64,000 bases of DNA from SSSZ01 sp036732025 (GTDB lineage Bacteria > Pseudomonadota > Gammaproteobacteria > Burkholderiales > Rhodocyclaceae): assembly GCA_036732025.1 (NCBI GenBank), contig DAINDE010000011.1, forward strand, positions 1-64,000. Reading direction: 5' to 3'. Below, one piece after another: positions 22,511 through 31,150 of the stretch; position 1 is the stretch's first letter, and each line of letters opens with the position of its first letter. The notes below the pieces were generated by a model, which worked only from the letters and a program-made list of their open reading frames with translations, was not told the origin of the DNA and did not search any database. The translations under genes and the position numbers were made by a program.

Positions 22511-24025
22511 ATGGGATTCATGAACCTCTTCAAGCACTTCCTCGGCGACGACTGGGGTGTGCATCCGGACGACCACAAGCGCCCCGCCGCCGACGCCCCG
22601 GTGCGCGTCATGCCGGTGCCGGCGAAACTCTACCTGCCCCTGCAGCAGCATCTGGGCGGCCCCGCCCGGCCGGTGGTGCTGGTGGGCCAGAAGGTGAAGA
22701 AGGGCGAGCTCATCGCCGAGGCCCAGGGCATGGTTTCCGCACCGATCCACGCCCCGACCTCCGGCACCATCGCCGCCGTCACCGAGATCACGGCGCCGCA
22801 TCCCTCCGGCCTCACCCTGCCGGCCATCATCCTGGAGGCCGACGGCGCCGACGAATGGTGCGAGTTGCGAGGCTGCGACGACCCCTTCGTCCTTGAGCCG
22901 GCCGAAATCGGCCTGCGGGTGGCGGCGGCCGGCGTCGTCGGCCTGGGCGGCGCCGCCTTCCCCTCGGCGGTGAAGCTCATCGGCGCCTCCCGCGCCCAAG
23001 TCACCACCCTGGTCATCAACGGTGGCGAATGCGAACCCTATCTTTCCTGCGACGACCGCCTGATGCGCGACGCCGCCGCCGGCATCGTTGACGGCATCCG
23101 CATCATGCTCCATGCCACCGGCGCCCAGGTGGCCCTGGTGGGCATCGAGGACAACAAGCCGGAGGCCATCGCCGCCATGAGCGCCGCCGCTGCCGGCTTG
23201 CCCAACGTGCAGGTACGGCCGGTGCCGGCCCGCTATCCCATGGGCTCGGAAAAGCAGCTTATCCAGGTGCTCACCGGCATCGAGGTGCCAGCCGACGGAC
23301 GCCCCGCCGACGTGGGCGTCGTCGTCCATAACGTCGGTACCGCCCTGGCCGTGCGCGCCGCGGTGCGGGAAGGCAAGCCCCTCATCGCCCGCCTGGTGAC
23401 GGTCAATGGCGCCTGCGCCAGCGCCCCCGGCAACATCGAGGTGCGGGTCGGCACCCTGGCCGAGGAGGTCATCGCCTTCGCCGGCGGCCTGAAAGGCGAA
23501 GGCCTCGGCCTCGCCCGCCGGGTCATGGGCGGCCCCATGATGGGCATGCAGATTCCCCACTGGCGGGTGCCGGTGGTCAAGGGCACCAGCGGCATCCTGG
23601 CCCTCGACGCCGGCGAGGTGGCGGAGCAGGAGCCCAACCCCTGCATCCGCTGCGGCAGTTGCGTCAAGGCCTGCCCCATGGGCCTCCTGCCCCTGGAGAT
23701 GAGCGCCCGCATCCGCACCGAGGCCTTCGACGAAGCCATCGATCTCGGCCTCAAGGACTGCATCGCCTGCGGCTGCTGCGCCTACGTCTGCCCCTCGCGC
23801 ATCCCGCTGGTGCAGTATTTCGTCCATGCCAAGGGCGAACTGGCCGCCCAGGACCGCGCCAAGCTGCGGACCGAGGCGACCAAGAAGCTGGCTTTGCAGC
23901 GCCAGGAGCGGCTGGAGCGGGAAGCGCGGGAGAAGGCCGAGGCGGCCGCCAAACGCAAGGCCGAGCGGGAAGCCGCCGCGGCGGCGAAGGCGGCCGAGGC
24001 GGCGGCTGCCGGGGAGGCGGCATGA
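22511..24025 (+). CDS. rnfC: Rnf complex NADH-binding Fe-S subunit RnfC
   Basis: A 504-residue peripheral subunit. A barrel-sandwich region (KVKKGELIAEAQGMVSAPIHAPTSG) is followed by a nucleotide/FMN-binding region homologous to NuoF (GVVGLGGAAFPSAVKL, NGGECEPYLSCDDRLM). Two 4Fe-4S motifs come next (CIRCGSCVKACPMG and CIACGCCAYVCPSR). The last 60 or so residues are an Ala/Lys/Glu-rich helical tail. RnfC oxidises NADH. It should be followed directly by rnfD, but a 589-base gap holding a large palindromic element separates them. Confidence 0.96.
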   Translation: MGFMNLFKHFLGDDWGVHPDDHKRPAADAPVRVMPVPAKLYLPLQQHLGGPARPVVLVGQKVKKGELIAEAQGMVSAPIHAPTSGTIAAVTEITAPHPSGLTLPAIILEADGADEWCELRGCDDPFVLEPAEIGLRVAAAGVVGLGGAAFPSAVKLIGASRAQVTTLVINGGECEPYLSCDDRLMRDAAAGIVDGIRIMLHATGAQVALVGIEDNKPEAIAAMSAAAAGLPNVQVRPVPARYPMGSEKQLIQVLTGIEVPADGRPADVGVVVHNVGTALAVRAAVREGKPLIARLVTVNGACASAPGNIEVRVGTLAEEVIAFAGGLKGEGLGLARRVMGGPMMGMQIPHWRVPVVKGTSGILALDAGEVAEQEPNPCIRCGSCVKACPMGLLPLEMSARIRTEAFDEAIDLGLKDCIACGCCAYVCPSRIPLVQYFVHAKGELAAQDRAKLRTEATKKLALQRQERLEREAREKAEAAAKRKAEREAAAAAKAAEAAAAGEAA

Positions 24026-24118
24026 GGGGAGGAGGCTTTTCTGATGGGCTGGGTTTGGTGTCGGAAGCGCTGGGTTCTGCTCCGGAACCGCTGGTTTCCG
24101 CACCTGACGCGGGGGCAT

Positions 24119-24557
24119 ACTTTCTTTTTGATGGCAAAAAGAAAGTAGCCAAAGAAAAAGCCACCCCAGGGTCGACGCCGGGCTGCGCCCGGTCCCTTGC
24201 GCTACTCGGCTGGCCGGGCGGCTGCGGAACTCGGGGCTGCGCCCCTCAGACAGTCCTCGCCGACCTCCCCCGGCCACCCTGCGTTGCTCAGCGTCTTCCA
24301 TGGGGACCCGGAACCCCGAACGCAGCCTGCAACGAAGGTGGTATCAGCAACCTTGGGTTTGCCGGGCCCCTTGGGATGTGCCGAGCAACGCAGGCTTGGG
24401 CGGAAAAAGGGCGAGCACTGTCCGAGTCCTGGCGCAGCCAGGGGGAGTTGCGCAGCCCCCGCCCAAGACGAGTAGCGCAGGGAAACCGGCGGAGCCGGGC
24501 TCCGACCCAGGGTCGCCTTCTTTTTGGTTCCTTTTTCTTGGCGAAACAAGAAAAAGG
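24119..24557. repeat. Large palindromic intergenic element between rnfC and rnfD
   Basis: The 589-base rnfC-rnfD gap is not coding. Each end of the element is a tight hairpin: ACTTTCTTTTT/AAAAAGAAAGT on the left and CCTTTTTCTTG/CAAGAAAAAGG on the right. Between them, blocks on one arm recur as reverse complement on the other: GCCAAAGAAAAAG with CTTTTTCTTGGC, CCCAGGGTCG with CGACCCAGGG, CCTTGCGCTACTCG with CGAGTAGCGCAGG, and GCGTTGCTC with GAGCAACGC. The whole could fold as one very long stem. No transposase is encoded. It looks like a non-autonomous (MITE- or REP-like) insertion within an operon. The 93 bases before it and 57 after hold only flanking spacer and the rnfD ribosome site. Confidence 0.75.
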
Positions 24558-24614
24558 GACACGCGCGTCAGGCGCGGAAAGCAGCGCATCCGAAAACCCA
24601 AGAGGAGCCACCCG

Positions 24615-25712
24615 ATGACCCCCGCCTCCATCACCGCCCAACCCGTCGCCTCGCCCCACGCCCACGGCGGCAATTCCGTCACCCGCACCATGTTCCGGGT
24701 GCAGCTCGCCCTGGTGCCGGCCACCCTCTACGGCTTCTGGCTCTTCGGCTGGCCCGCCTTCTTCCTCTGGCTGCTGACCATCCTCTCCTGCCTGGGCTTC
24801 GAGGCCCTCTCGCTGAAGCTCATGGGCAGCGCCCGCATCAAGGCCACCCTGCACGACGGCTCGGCGCTCCTCACCGGCTGGCTGCTGGCCATGACCCTGC
24901 CGCCCTGGGCGCCCTGGTGGGTGGCGGTGGTGGGCGGCTTCATTGCCATCGTCATCGGCAAGCAGGTGTTCGGCGGCGTCGGCCAGAACGTCTTCAACCC
25001 GGCCATGGTGGCCCGGGTGGCCCTGCTCGTCTCCTTCCCCGTGCCCCTGACCCAGTGGGTGACGCCCCTGCCGCTGACCCACCTGGCGGCGCCGGATTTC
25101 GTCGATGGCCTGCGCATTTTCCTCTCCAGCCTGCCCCAGCCGGACGCCATCGCCAGCGCTTCGCTGCTGGGTTTCTCCAAGACCGAGATGTCCCGTGGCA
25201 TCGACCTCATCCACTCCCTGGGCGGCGAACATGCGCCCGCCCTGTCCTGGATCGGCGCCCGCTCCGGCAGCTTCGGCGAGTCGGCCTCGCTGCTCATCCT
25301 GGCCGGCGGCGTCTACCTGCTGCTCTGCCGCATCATCACCTGGCACACTCCGCTGGCGGTGCTGGCCGGCCTGGCTATCCCGGCCGCCATCGGCCACGCC
25401 GTCGATCCCGCCCACTACCTCTCCGTCGAGACCCACGTGCTCTCCGGGGCGGCGGTGCTCGGGGCATTTTTCATCGCCACCGACTACGTCACCTCGCCCA
25501 ACACCGGCGCCGGCCAGATCGCCTTCGGGCTTGGCATCGGACTCCTCACCTGGGTCATCCGTACCTATGGCGGCTACCCGGAGGGCATGGCCTTCGCCGT
25601 CCTGCTCATGAACGCCCTGACGCCGGTGATCGACCGTTTCGCCAAACCCCGCATCCTCGGCCGCGACCGCAAGGGCAAGGCCCTGGACGTTGCGCCGCTG
25701 AAGGGAAACTGA
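24615..25712 (+). CDS. rnfD: Rnf complex flavinylated membrane subunit RnfD
   Basis: A 365-residue membrane protein with about nine or ten helices, homologous to NqrB and RsxD (LHDGSALLTGWLLAMTLPPWAPWW, GGVGQNVFNPAMVARV, FFIATDYVTSPNT). The ATG follows AAGAGGAG. RnfD normally carries FMN covalently linked to a threonine in a D-x-x-x-x-A-T type motif. Here the matching stretch appears to be DAIASASLLG, with serine where threonine is expected; this alignment is by eye. Transcription must cross the palindromic element if rnfD shares the rnfA promoter. Confidence 0.94.
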   Translation: MTPASITAQPVASPHAHGGNSVTRTMFRVQLALVPATLYGFWLFGWPAFFLWLLTILSCLGFEALSLKLMGSARIKATLHDGSALLTGWLLAMTLPPWAPWWVAVVGGFIAIVIGKQVFGGVGQNVFNPAMVARVALLVSFPVPLTQWVTPLPLTHLAAPDFVDGLRIFLSSLPQPDAIASASLLGFSKTEMSRGIDLIHSLGGEHAPALSWIGARSGSFGESASLLILAGGVYLLLCRIITWHTPLAVLAGLAIPAAIGHAVDPAHYLSVETHVLSGAAVLGAFFIATDYVTSPNTGAGQIAFGLGIGLLTWVIRTYGGYPEGMAFAVLLMNALTPVIDRFAKPRILGRDRKGKALDVAPLKGN

Positions 25713-25713
25713 A

Positions 25714-26319
25714 ATGAATCTCGAAGCCATCCGCGAAAAGATCGGCTACCAGCCCGCCCTGCTCGGGGCCTTCGCCCTGCTCGCCAGCGGCGCCCTGGCC
25801 TGGGCCTCCGGCGCCACCGGCGGCGCCATCGCCGCCGCCGAGGCCAAGGATCTGCGCGATTCCCTTTCCGAGGTCCTGCCGGCGGGCATGGCCGACAACG
25901 ATTTCCTCAAGGACACCGTCAGCATCGACCGGGACGGCCAGCCGGTGACCATCTACCGGGCCCGCCAGGGCAAGGACGTCAAGGCCGCCCTGTTCAAGGT
26001 GGCGGGCCGGGGCTACGCCGGCGAGATCCAGATCCTGATGGCGGTGGACATGGCCGGCCACACTCTGGGGGTGCGCGTCCTCAAGCACGCCGAGACCCCC
26101 GGCCTGGGGGACAAGATCGAGGTCAAGAAGGACGCCTGGATCAAGGGCTTCGACGGCAAGTCCCTGGGCGATCCCGCCCCCGAGAAGTGGGCGGTGAAAA
26201 AGGACAACGGCGTCTTCGACCAGTTCGCCGGGGCGACCATCACCCCCCGGGGCGTGGTCAAGGCGGTCAAGGGCGGGCTGGAGTTCTTCGCCGCCCACAA
26301 GACGGAAATCACCGGCTAG
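25714..26319 (+). CDS. rnfG: Rnf complex periplasmic flavoprotein RnfG
   Basis: A 201-residue protein with one N-terminal membrane anchor (PALLGAFALLASGALAWAS) and a periplasmic FMN-binding domain. The covalent FMN motif is FAGATIT near residue 171-177, matching the S/A-GAT-x-T flavinylation signature. The conserved HAETPGLGDKIE segment is also typical. It begins one base after rnfD ends. Confidence 0.94.
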   Translation: MNLEAIREKIGYQPALLGAFALLASGALAWASGATGGAIAAAEAKDLRDSLSEVLPAGMADNDFLKDTVSIDRDGQPVTIYRARQGKDVKAALFKVAGRGYAGEIQILMAVDMAGHTLGVRVLKHAETPGLGDKIEVKKDAWIKGFDGKSLGDPAPEKWAVKKDNGVFDQFAGATITPRGVVKAVKGGLEFFAAHKTEITG

Positions 26320-26328
26320 GAGCCCACC

Positions 26329-27009
26329 ATGAGCGACAATTACGGCAGCATCATGAAGGAAGGACTGTGGGGCCAGAACGTGGTTTTCGCCCAGTTGCTG
26401 GCCATGTGCCCGACCATGGCGGTGACCACCAGCGGCACCAACGGCCTGGGCATGGGTCTGGCGACCACGGCGGTGCTGGTGGTCTCCAACGTGCTGGTGT
26501 CGATGATCCGCAAGACGGTGAGCTCCCAGGTGCGCATCCCGGTCTTCGTCGTCCTCATCGCCACCCTGGTGACGGTGGTGGACATGGCCATGAACGCCTG
26601 GCTCCACGACCTGTACAAGGTGCTCGGCCTCTTCATCGCGCTGATCGTGGTCAATTGCGCCATCCTCGGCCGGGCCGAGGCCTATGCCGTCAAGAACGGC
26701 GTCGTCGCTTCGGCGGTGGACGGCCTGGCCATGGGCCTCGGCTTCACCGGCGCCCTCACCGTGATCGGCCTCATCCGCGAGTTCCTCGGCGCCGGCACCC
26801 TCTTCGCCCAGGCTTCCAACCTGCTGGGGCCGTCCTTCGCCTTCCTGGAAATGAAATTGCCCGGCTACGGTGGGGCGCTCCTCATGATCCTGCCGCCGGG
26901 GGGCTTCGCCGTCCTCGGCTTCCTGCTCGCCGGCAAGCGGCTCATGGAAAGCCGCCTGGAAGCCCGGGCCGCCGCCGATGCAGGCGAGGCGGAACCGGCC
27001 GCCGCCTGA
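26329..27009 (+). CDS. rnfE: Rnf complex membrane subunit RnfE
   Basis: A 226-residue membrane protein with about six helices, paralogous to RnfA in inverted topology. NVVFAQLLAMCPTMAVTTSG and ALIVVNCAILGRAEAYA hold the conserved cysteines that form the shared intramembrane cluster. The C-terminus ends in an Ala/Glu-rich tail. It sits 9 bases after rnfG. Confidence 0.95.
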   Translation: MSDNYGSIMKEGLWGQNVVFAQLLAMCPTMAVTTSGTNGLGMGLATTAVLVVSNVLVSMIRKTVSSQVRIPVFVVLIATLVTVVDMAMNAWLHDLYKVLGLFIALIVVNCAILGRAEAYAVKNGVVASAVDGLAMGLGFTGALTVIGLIREFLGAGTLFAQASNLLGPSFAFLEMKLPGYGGALLMILPPGGFAVLGFLLAGKRLMESRLEARAAADAGEAEPAAA

Positions 27010-27031
27010 TCCGAACGACTGGAGAATCGAC

Positions 27032-27307
27032 ATGCAAATCGGCGTCGCCTATTCCGAACCCGGCAACCAGATCTGGCTCAACATCGAGGTGCCCGACGCA
27101 TCCACGGTCAAGGAGGCCATCGAGCGTTCCGGCATCCTCAAACAGTTCCCCCACATCGACCTCGCCGCCCAGAAGGTGGGGGTCTTCGGCCGCCTGGTGA
27201 AGCTCGACGCCGCCCTCAAGCCGGGAGACCGGGTCGAGATCTACCGCGGCATCATCGCCGACCCGGCCACCGTCCCCCGCAAGGACATGGCGGACGACGA
27301 CAGCTAA
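27032..27307 (+). CDS. rnfH: RnfH, ubiquitin-fold protein of the rnf operon
   Basis: A 91-residue beta-grasp protein: MQIGVAYSEPGNQIWLNIEVPDASTVKEAIERSGIL, then VGVFGRLVKLDAALKPGDRVEIYRGI. RnfH is a conserved last gene of nif-linked rnf operons and its exact job is unsettled. The start chosen gives the family N-terminus and follows a CTGGAG ribosome site. A REP-like palindrome follows at the 3' side. Confidence 0.9.
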   Translation: MQIGVAYSEPGNQIWLNIEVPDASTVKEAIERSGILKQFPHIDLAAQKVGVFGRLVKLDAALKPGDRVEIYRGIIADPATVPRKDMADDDS

Positions 27308-27324
27308 CCCACGAACCATCCAGC

Positions 27325-27390
27325 CGCTCGTCCTGAGCCTGTCGAAGGACGCTTCAACCACGGGCTTCGACAGGCTCAGCCCGAACGGAG
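27325..27390. repeat. REP-like palindrome, copy 1
   Basis: An inverted pair TCCTGAGCCTGTCGAAGG and GGCTTCGACAGGCTCAGC separated by a short loop, ending in CCGAACGG. The same core recurs after fdxB, between kdpB and kdpA, and (half) after nifU. Placed after rnfH, it could stabilise or end the rnf transcript. Confidence 0.85.
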
Positions 27391-27451
27391 TTTGGAGCAC
27401 CCGACCAGCCCGCAACGGAACACACGGTTTCCACCTCTCCGAAAGCCTCCC

Positions 27452-28756
27452 ATGCACCGACTCCTGCCCCTGCTCGCCCTGCTGCCGGCCACCGCCTTCG
27501 CCGGCGACCTGCCCGCCGTCGGCGGCATTCCCGTGGATTTCATCCTCTTCGCCTTGACGCTCCTGGGCGTCGCGCTCTTCCACGGCGCCACCCTCTACGT
27601 CGCCCTGACCGGCCTGGCCACCATCAGCCTCTACAAGATCCTCGTCACCGGCTTCAAGACCGGCGTCGGCGTGGCCGGCTTCTTTGGCCACCTGGGCCAT
27701 GAATGGGTGACGCTGGCCAACCTCTTCTGCCTGCTCACCGGCTTTGCCCTGCTCGCCCGCCATTTCGAGAAGAGCCACGTGCCGGTCATCCTGCCCAAGT
27801 TCCTGCCGGATGACTGGAAGGGCGGCTTCCTGCTCCTGGTGATGGTCTTCGTCATCTCCAGCTTCCTCGACAACATCGCCGCCGCCCTCATCGGCGGCGC
27901 CATGGCCCACCAGCTCTTCAAGGCCAAGGTGCATATCGGCTACCTGGCGGCCATCGTCGCCGCCTCCAACGCCGGCGGCGCCGGCTCGGTGGTGGGGGAT
28001 ACCACGACGACCATGATGTGGATCGACGGCATCAGCCCGACCGCGGTGTTCGAGGCCTACGTCGCCGCCGGCGTGGCCCTGCTCATCATCGGTTACTTCG
28101 GCGCCAAGCAGCAGCACGCCTATTCGCCGATCATCAAGCACGCCCACGAGCATACCCACGTGGACTGGGGGCGCATCGCCATCGTCGCCACCATGCTGGT
28201 TTTCGCCGTGGCGGCCAACGTTTTCATCAACCTCAAGTTCCCGGAAAAGGCCGACAGCTTCCCCTTCATCGGCGTCGCCGTCTGGCTGGCCATCCTGCTC
28301 ACCATTCCGGTCCGTCGCCACGACTGGGAAGTGCTGCCGGATACCGTCAAGGGCTCGGTCTTCCTGCTTTCCCTGGTGACCTGCGCCTCCATGATGCCGG
28401 TGGAGGAGCTGCCCATGGCCTCGTGGCAGACCGCCCTCACCCTGGGCTTCGTCTCCGCCGTCTTCGACAACATCCCGCTCACTGCCCTGGCCCTGAAGCA
28501 GGGCGGCTACGACTGGGGCTTCCTGGCCTATGCCGTGGGTTTCGGCGGTTCCATGCTGTGGTTCGGCTCCTCCGCCGGCGTGGCGCTCTCCAGCATGTTC
28601 CCGGAAGCCAAGTCGGCGGCCGCCTGGCTGCGCCACGGCTGGCATGTGGCCGTCGCCTACGTCCTCGGCTTCGCCGTCCTCCTGGCCGTCCTCGGCTGGC
28701 ACCCCGAGGCGCCCCACAAGGTGACGGCGCCGGAGGCCGCCACGGCCGCCCACTGA
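27452..28756 (+). CDS. NhaD/ArsB-superfamily ion transporter (putative Na+/H+ antiporter)
   Basis: A 434-residue polytopic membrane protein with a cleavable-looking N-terminal helix (MHRLLPLLALLPATAFAG) and about eleven further hydrophobic segments. The motif NAGGAGSVVGDTTTTMMWIDGI resembles the NhaD antiporter motif (GGAxSxxGDxTTTMLW), and SSFLDNIAAAL and SAVFDNIPLTAL are the paired re-entrant loop motifs of the ion-transporter superfamily that also includes citrate carriers. It lies between the Na+/H+-linked rnf operon and nifE on the same strand. I infer that it could convert between Na+ and H+ gradients for Rnf; transport of citrate or another anion is the alternative. Confidence 0.75.
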   Translation: MHRLLPLLALLPATAFAGDLPAVGGIPVDFILFALTLLGVALFHGATLYVALTGLATISLYKILVTGFKTGVGVAGFFGHLGHEWVTLANLFCLLTGFALLARHFEKSHVPVILPKFLPDDWKGGFLLLVMVFVISSFLDNIAAALIGGAMAHQLFKAKVHIGYLAAIVAASNAGGAGSVVGDTTTTMMWIDGISPTAVFEAYVAAGVALLIIGYFGAKQQHAYSPIIKHAHEHTHVDWGRIAIVATMLVFAVAANVFINLKFPEKADSFPFIGVAVWLAILLTIPVRRHDWEVLPDTVKGSVFLLSLVTCASMMPVEELPMASWQTALTLGFVSAVFDNIPLTALALKQGGYDWGFLAYAVGFGGSMLWFGSSAGVALSSMFPEAKSAAAWLRHGWHVAVAYVLGFAVLLAVLGWHPEAPHKVTAPEAATAAH

Positions 28757-28772
28757 GCGCCCCCGGACCCGG

Positions 28773-28800
28773 AACGGCCGCCTGGGGGCGGCCGTTTGCC
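28773..28800 (+). terminator. Hairpin terminator after the NhaD-like gene
   Basis: AACGGCCGCC-TGGG-GGCGGCCGTT is a perfect ten-pair stem 17 bases after the stop codon, followed by the short tract TTTGCC. The T-run is weak, but the stem is strong and isolates the nifE promoter from upstream reading. Confidence 0.7.
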
Positions 28801-28815
28801 TTGTGGGGCCGCCAT

Positions 28816-28831
28816 TGTCGGCTTTGCAACA
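28816..28831 (+). promoter_or_regulatory. NifA upstream activator site (nifE)
   Basis: TGTCGGCTTTGCAACA, an exact TGT-N10-ACA, 43 bases before the -24 element of nifE. Confidence 0.85.
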
Positions 28832-28874
28832 AGCCGGGTGCGTGAAAATTCGTTTAAAAACATTGGCCTGGCGG

Positions 28875-28890
28875 TGGCATCCATTTTGCT
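28875..28890 (+). promoter_or_regulatory. Sigma-54 promoter of nifE
   Basis: TGGCATCCATTTTGCT has the GG-N10-GC core, one change in the -24 block and a consensus -12 block (TTGCT). It ends 30 bases upstream of the nifE ATG. Confidence 0.88.
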
Positions 28891-28920
28891 GAACAGGAAC
28901 GACACCACCTGGAGGCCAGC

Positions 28921-30321
28921 ATGAAAGCCAGCGAAATCCAGGCCCTGCTCGACGAGCCGGCCTGCAGCCACAACAAGAAGGAAAAGTCCGGGTGCGCCCG
29001 GCCCAAGCCCGGCGCCACCGCCGGCGGCTGTTCCTTCGACGGGGCGCAGATCGCCCTCCTGCCCATCGCCGACGTCGCCCACATCGTGCACGGCCCCATC
29101 GCCTGCGCCGGTTCCTCCTGGGACAACCGGGGCACCCGTTCCTCCGGCGTCACCCTCTACCGCATCGGCATGACCACCGACCTGTCGGAAACCGACGTGG
29201 TCATGGGCCGCGGCGAGAAGCGCCTGTTCCACGCCATCAAGCAGGCCATCGACAGCTACGCCCCCGCCGCCGTCTTCGTCTACAACACCTGCGTCACCGC
29301 CCTCATCGGCGACGACGTGGAGGCCGTCTGCAAGGCCGCCACCGAGCGTTGGGGCACGCCGGTGGTGCCGGTGGATGCCGCCGGCTTCTACGGCACCAAG
29401 AACCTGGGCAACCGCCTGGCCGGCGAGGCCATGTTCAAGCACGTTGTCGGCACCCGTGAGCCGGCTCCCGCCAAGCCCCGCCCCGACGGCCGCCCCACCT
29501 ACGACATCAACCTCATCGGCGAATACAACATCGCCGGCGAGTTCTGGCACGTGGCGCCCCTCTTCGACGAGCTGGGCCTGCGCATCCTGTGCACCCTCTC
29601 CGGCGACGCCCGCTTCCACGAGGTGCAGACCATGCACCGGGCCAAGGTGAACATGGTGGTCTGCGCCAAGGCGCTTCTCAACGTCGCCCGCAAGATGCAG
29701 GACAGCTACGGCATCCCCTTCTTCGAGGGCAGCTTCTACGGCGTGCAGGACATGACCAACGCCCTGCGCGACTTCGCCCGCCTCATCGGCGACCCGGACC
29801 TCATCGCCCGCACCGAGGTGGTCATCGCCCGGGAAGAAGCCAAGTCCAAGGCGGCGCTGGAACCCTGGCGCCAACGCCTCACCGGCAAGCGCGTGCTGCT
29901 CTACACCGGTGGGGTGAAATCCTGGTCCATCGTCTCGGCGCTCCAGGATCTGGGCATGAAGGTCGTCGCCACCGGCACCAAGAAATCCACGGAAGAGGAC
30001 AAGGCCCGCATCCGCGAGCTGATGGGCGAAGACACCAAGATGATCGACGACGGCAGCCCCAAGGCGCTGCTCTCCACCTACCGGGAATACCAGGCCGACA
30101 TCCTCATCGCCGGCGGCCGCAACCTGTACACGGCGCTGAAGGCCCGCATTCCCTTCCTCGACATCAACCAGGAACGGGAGTTCGGCTACGCCGGCTACGA
30201 CGGCATGGTGGAACTGGCTAAACAGTTGGCTCTGTCCATGGAAAGCCCGGTGTGGGCGGCGGTGCGCAAACCTGCGCCGTGGGCGGCGCAGCAGGGGCCG
30301 GGGAGCGTGCTGGCGGCATGA
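28921..30321 (+). CDS. nifE: FeMo-cofactor scaffold subunit NifE
   Basis: A 466-residue homologue of NifD. The P-cluster-like ligand cysteines are expected at Cys37 (AGGCSFDGAQ), Cys62 (GPIACAGSSWDNRG) and Cys124 (VYNTCVTALIGDD). With NifN it forms the scaffold on which the NifB product is converted to FeMo-co. The ATG follows CTGGAG. In most diazotrophs nifE is directly followed by nifN; here its 3' side is followed by opposite-strand accessory genes and nifN appears 2.4 kb later. Confidence 0.96.
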   Translation: MKASEIQALLDEPACSHNKKEKSGCARPKPGATAGGCSFDGAQIALLPIADVAHIVHGPIACAGSSWDNRGTRSSGVTLYRIGMTTDLSETDVVMGRGEKRLFHAIKQAIDSYAPAAVFVYNTCVTALIGDDVEAVCKAATERWGTPVVPVDAAGFYGTKNLGNRLAGEAMFKHVVGTREPAPAKPRPDGRPTYDINLIGEYNIAGEFWHVAPLFDELGLRILCTLSGDARFHEVQTMHRAKVNMVVCAKALLNVARKMQDSYGIPFFEGSFYGVQDMTNALRDFARLIGDPDLIARTEVVIAREEAKSKAALEPWRQRLTGKRVLLYTGGVKSWSIVSALQDLGMKVVATGTKKSTEEDKARIRELMGEDTKMIDDGSPKALLSTYREYQADILIAGGRNLYTALKARIPFLDINQEREFGYAGYDGMVELAKQLALSMESPVWAAVRKPAPWAAQQGPGSVLAA

Positions 30322-30397
30322 AGCCCGCCGCTGCCGCTCCGTCCCGGCGTGCCGCCGGACGTGAGCCCAGGGCGCGGTAGCGCTGCAGCTCCCTGCG

Positions 30398-31150
30398 TCA
30401 ACTCAGCGTTTTCGGCACGTCGGCAAAGACCCGGGGATCCTTGCCCTTGATCGTTGCGGTATGGGGGCCGCGCTTGGCGACGACCTTGTTGCTGTCCCCG
30501 GTGTCGATGATCATCTGCTCAGCGGTAAAGCTGTAGTCGATGACGTCGTCCTTGTCGAGGGAATTCACCACCGGGCCGGGATTGTCGTTGCTCACGAAAT
30601 CCACGTCGCCGATGCCGTTGCCGCCGGTATCGTCCGCCCGCGAGTAATTGTCGTCGTGGAGGGGCGGGTTGCTGTGCTTCTGGCCCTTGTGGGGGCCGGC
30701 GGTGACCTCGAAGGTGTGGAATGCGTTTTGGCGAAATTCGGCGACGGCCGGGTCGTGGGTGCCATCCTTCTTGAACTTGGCCGAATAATCCAGCCTGAGC
30801 TTTGCGGTCGTGGCGCTGTTGCCGGCGTTCTCGCTCCATTTGACGACGAAGGAGTCGACTCCGGCCTTTTTCTTCGGCGCGGCGACCGGGGCGCCGGCGT
30901 CCCCAGGCCCGACCCCGGCATCGGGCCCCTTGTCCTCCACGAGGCCGAATCGACTATCGCTGTGGCCATCGACGGACTTGTCGCTGAGTACCGGGATGCG
31001 GCTGAAATCGTGCCCGAAAGCGACCTTGCCGGTCGTCGGGCCCTGGGCGTTGCCCCCAGCCTGCCCTTTTCGCCGTGATTGTTCCGGAACAGCGGATCGG
31101 GCAGGCGGATAAGCCAGGCTTGGCTTTTGTTTCATGGAGAAAGAGTACAT
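30398..31150 (-). CDS. Hypothetical protein with a GHDFSRIPV motif (DUF4157/eCIS-cargo-like N-terminus)
   Basis: A 250-residue protein. Near residue 48 it carries FGHDFSRIPV, a phrase I know from the N-terminal regions of DUF4157 proteins linked to extracellular contractile injection systems. The HExxH protease motif of DUF4157 is not visible here. The C-terminal part (about 95-250) looks like a beta-rich soluble domain (FVVKWSENAGNSATTAKLRLDY, NAFHTFEVTAGPHKGQ) that I do not recognise. The ATG follows GGAGG at good spacing. It lies convergent to nifE, next to a methyltransferase-like gene. It may be cargo or a toxin remnant; no injection-system genes are in the window. Confidence 0.65.
   Translation of the reverse strand: MYSFSMKQKPSLAYPPARSAVPEQSRRKGQAGGNAQGPTTGKVAFGHDFSRIPVLSDKSVDGHSDSRFGLVEDKGPDAGVGPGDAGAPVAAPKKKAGVDSFVVKWSENAGNSATTAKLRLDYSAKFKKDGTHDPAVAEFRQNAFHTFEVTAGPHKGQKHSNPPLHDDNYSRADDTGGNGIGDVDFVSNDNPGPVVNSLDKDDVIDYSFTAEQMIIDTGDSNKVVAKRGPHTATIKGKDPRVFADVPKTLS

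Noticed and set aside
24197..24618. Several 80-125-codon frames in the rnfC-rnfD gap.
   Set aside because: They follow the palindromic element on both strands, share repetitive sequence and have no ribosome sites or recognisable domains.
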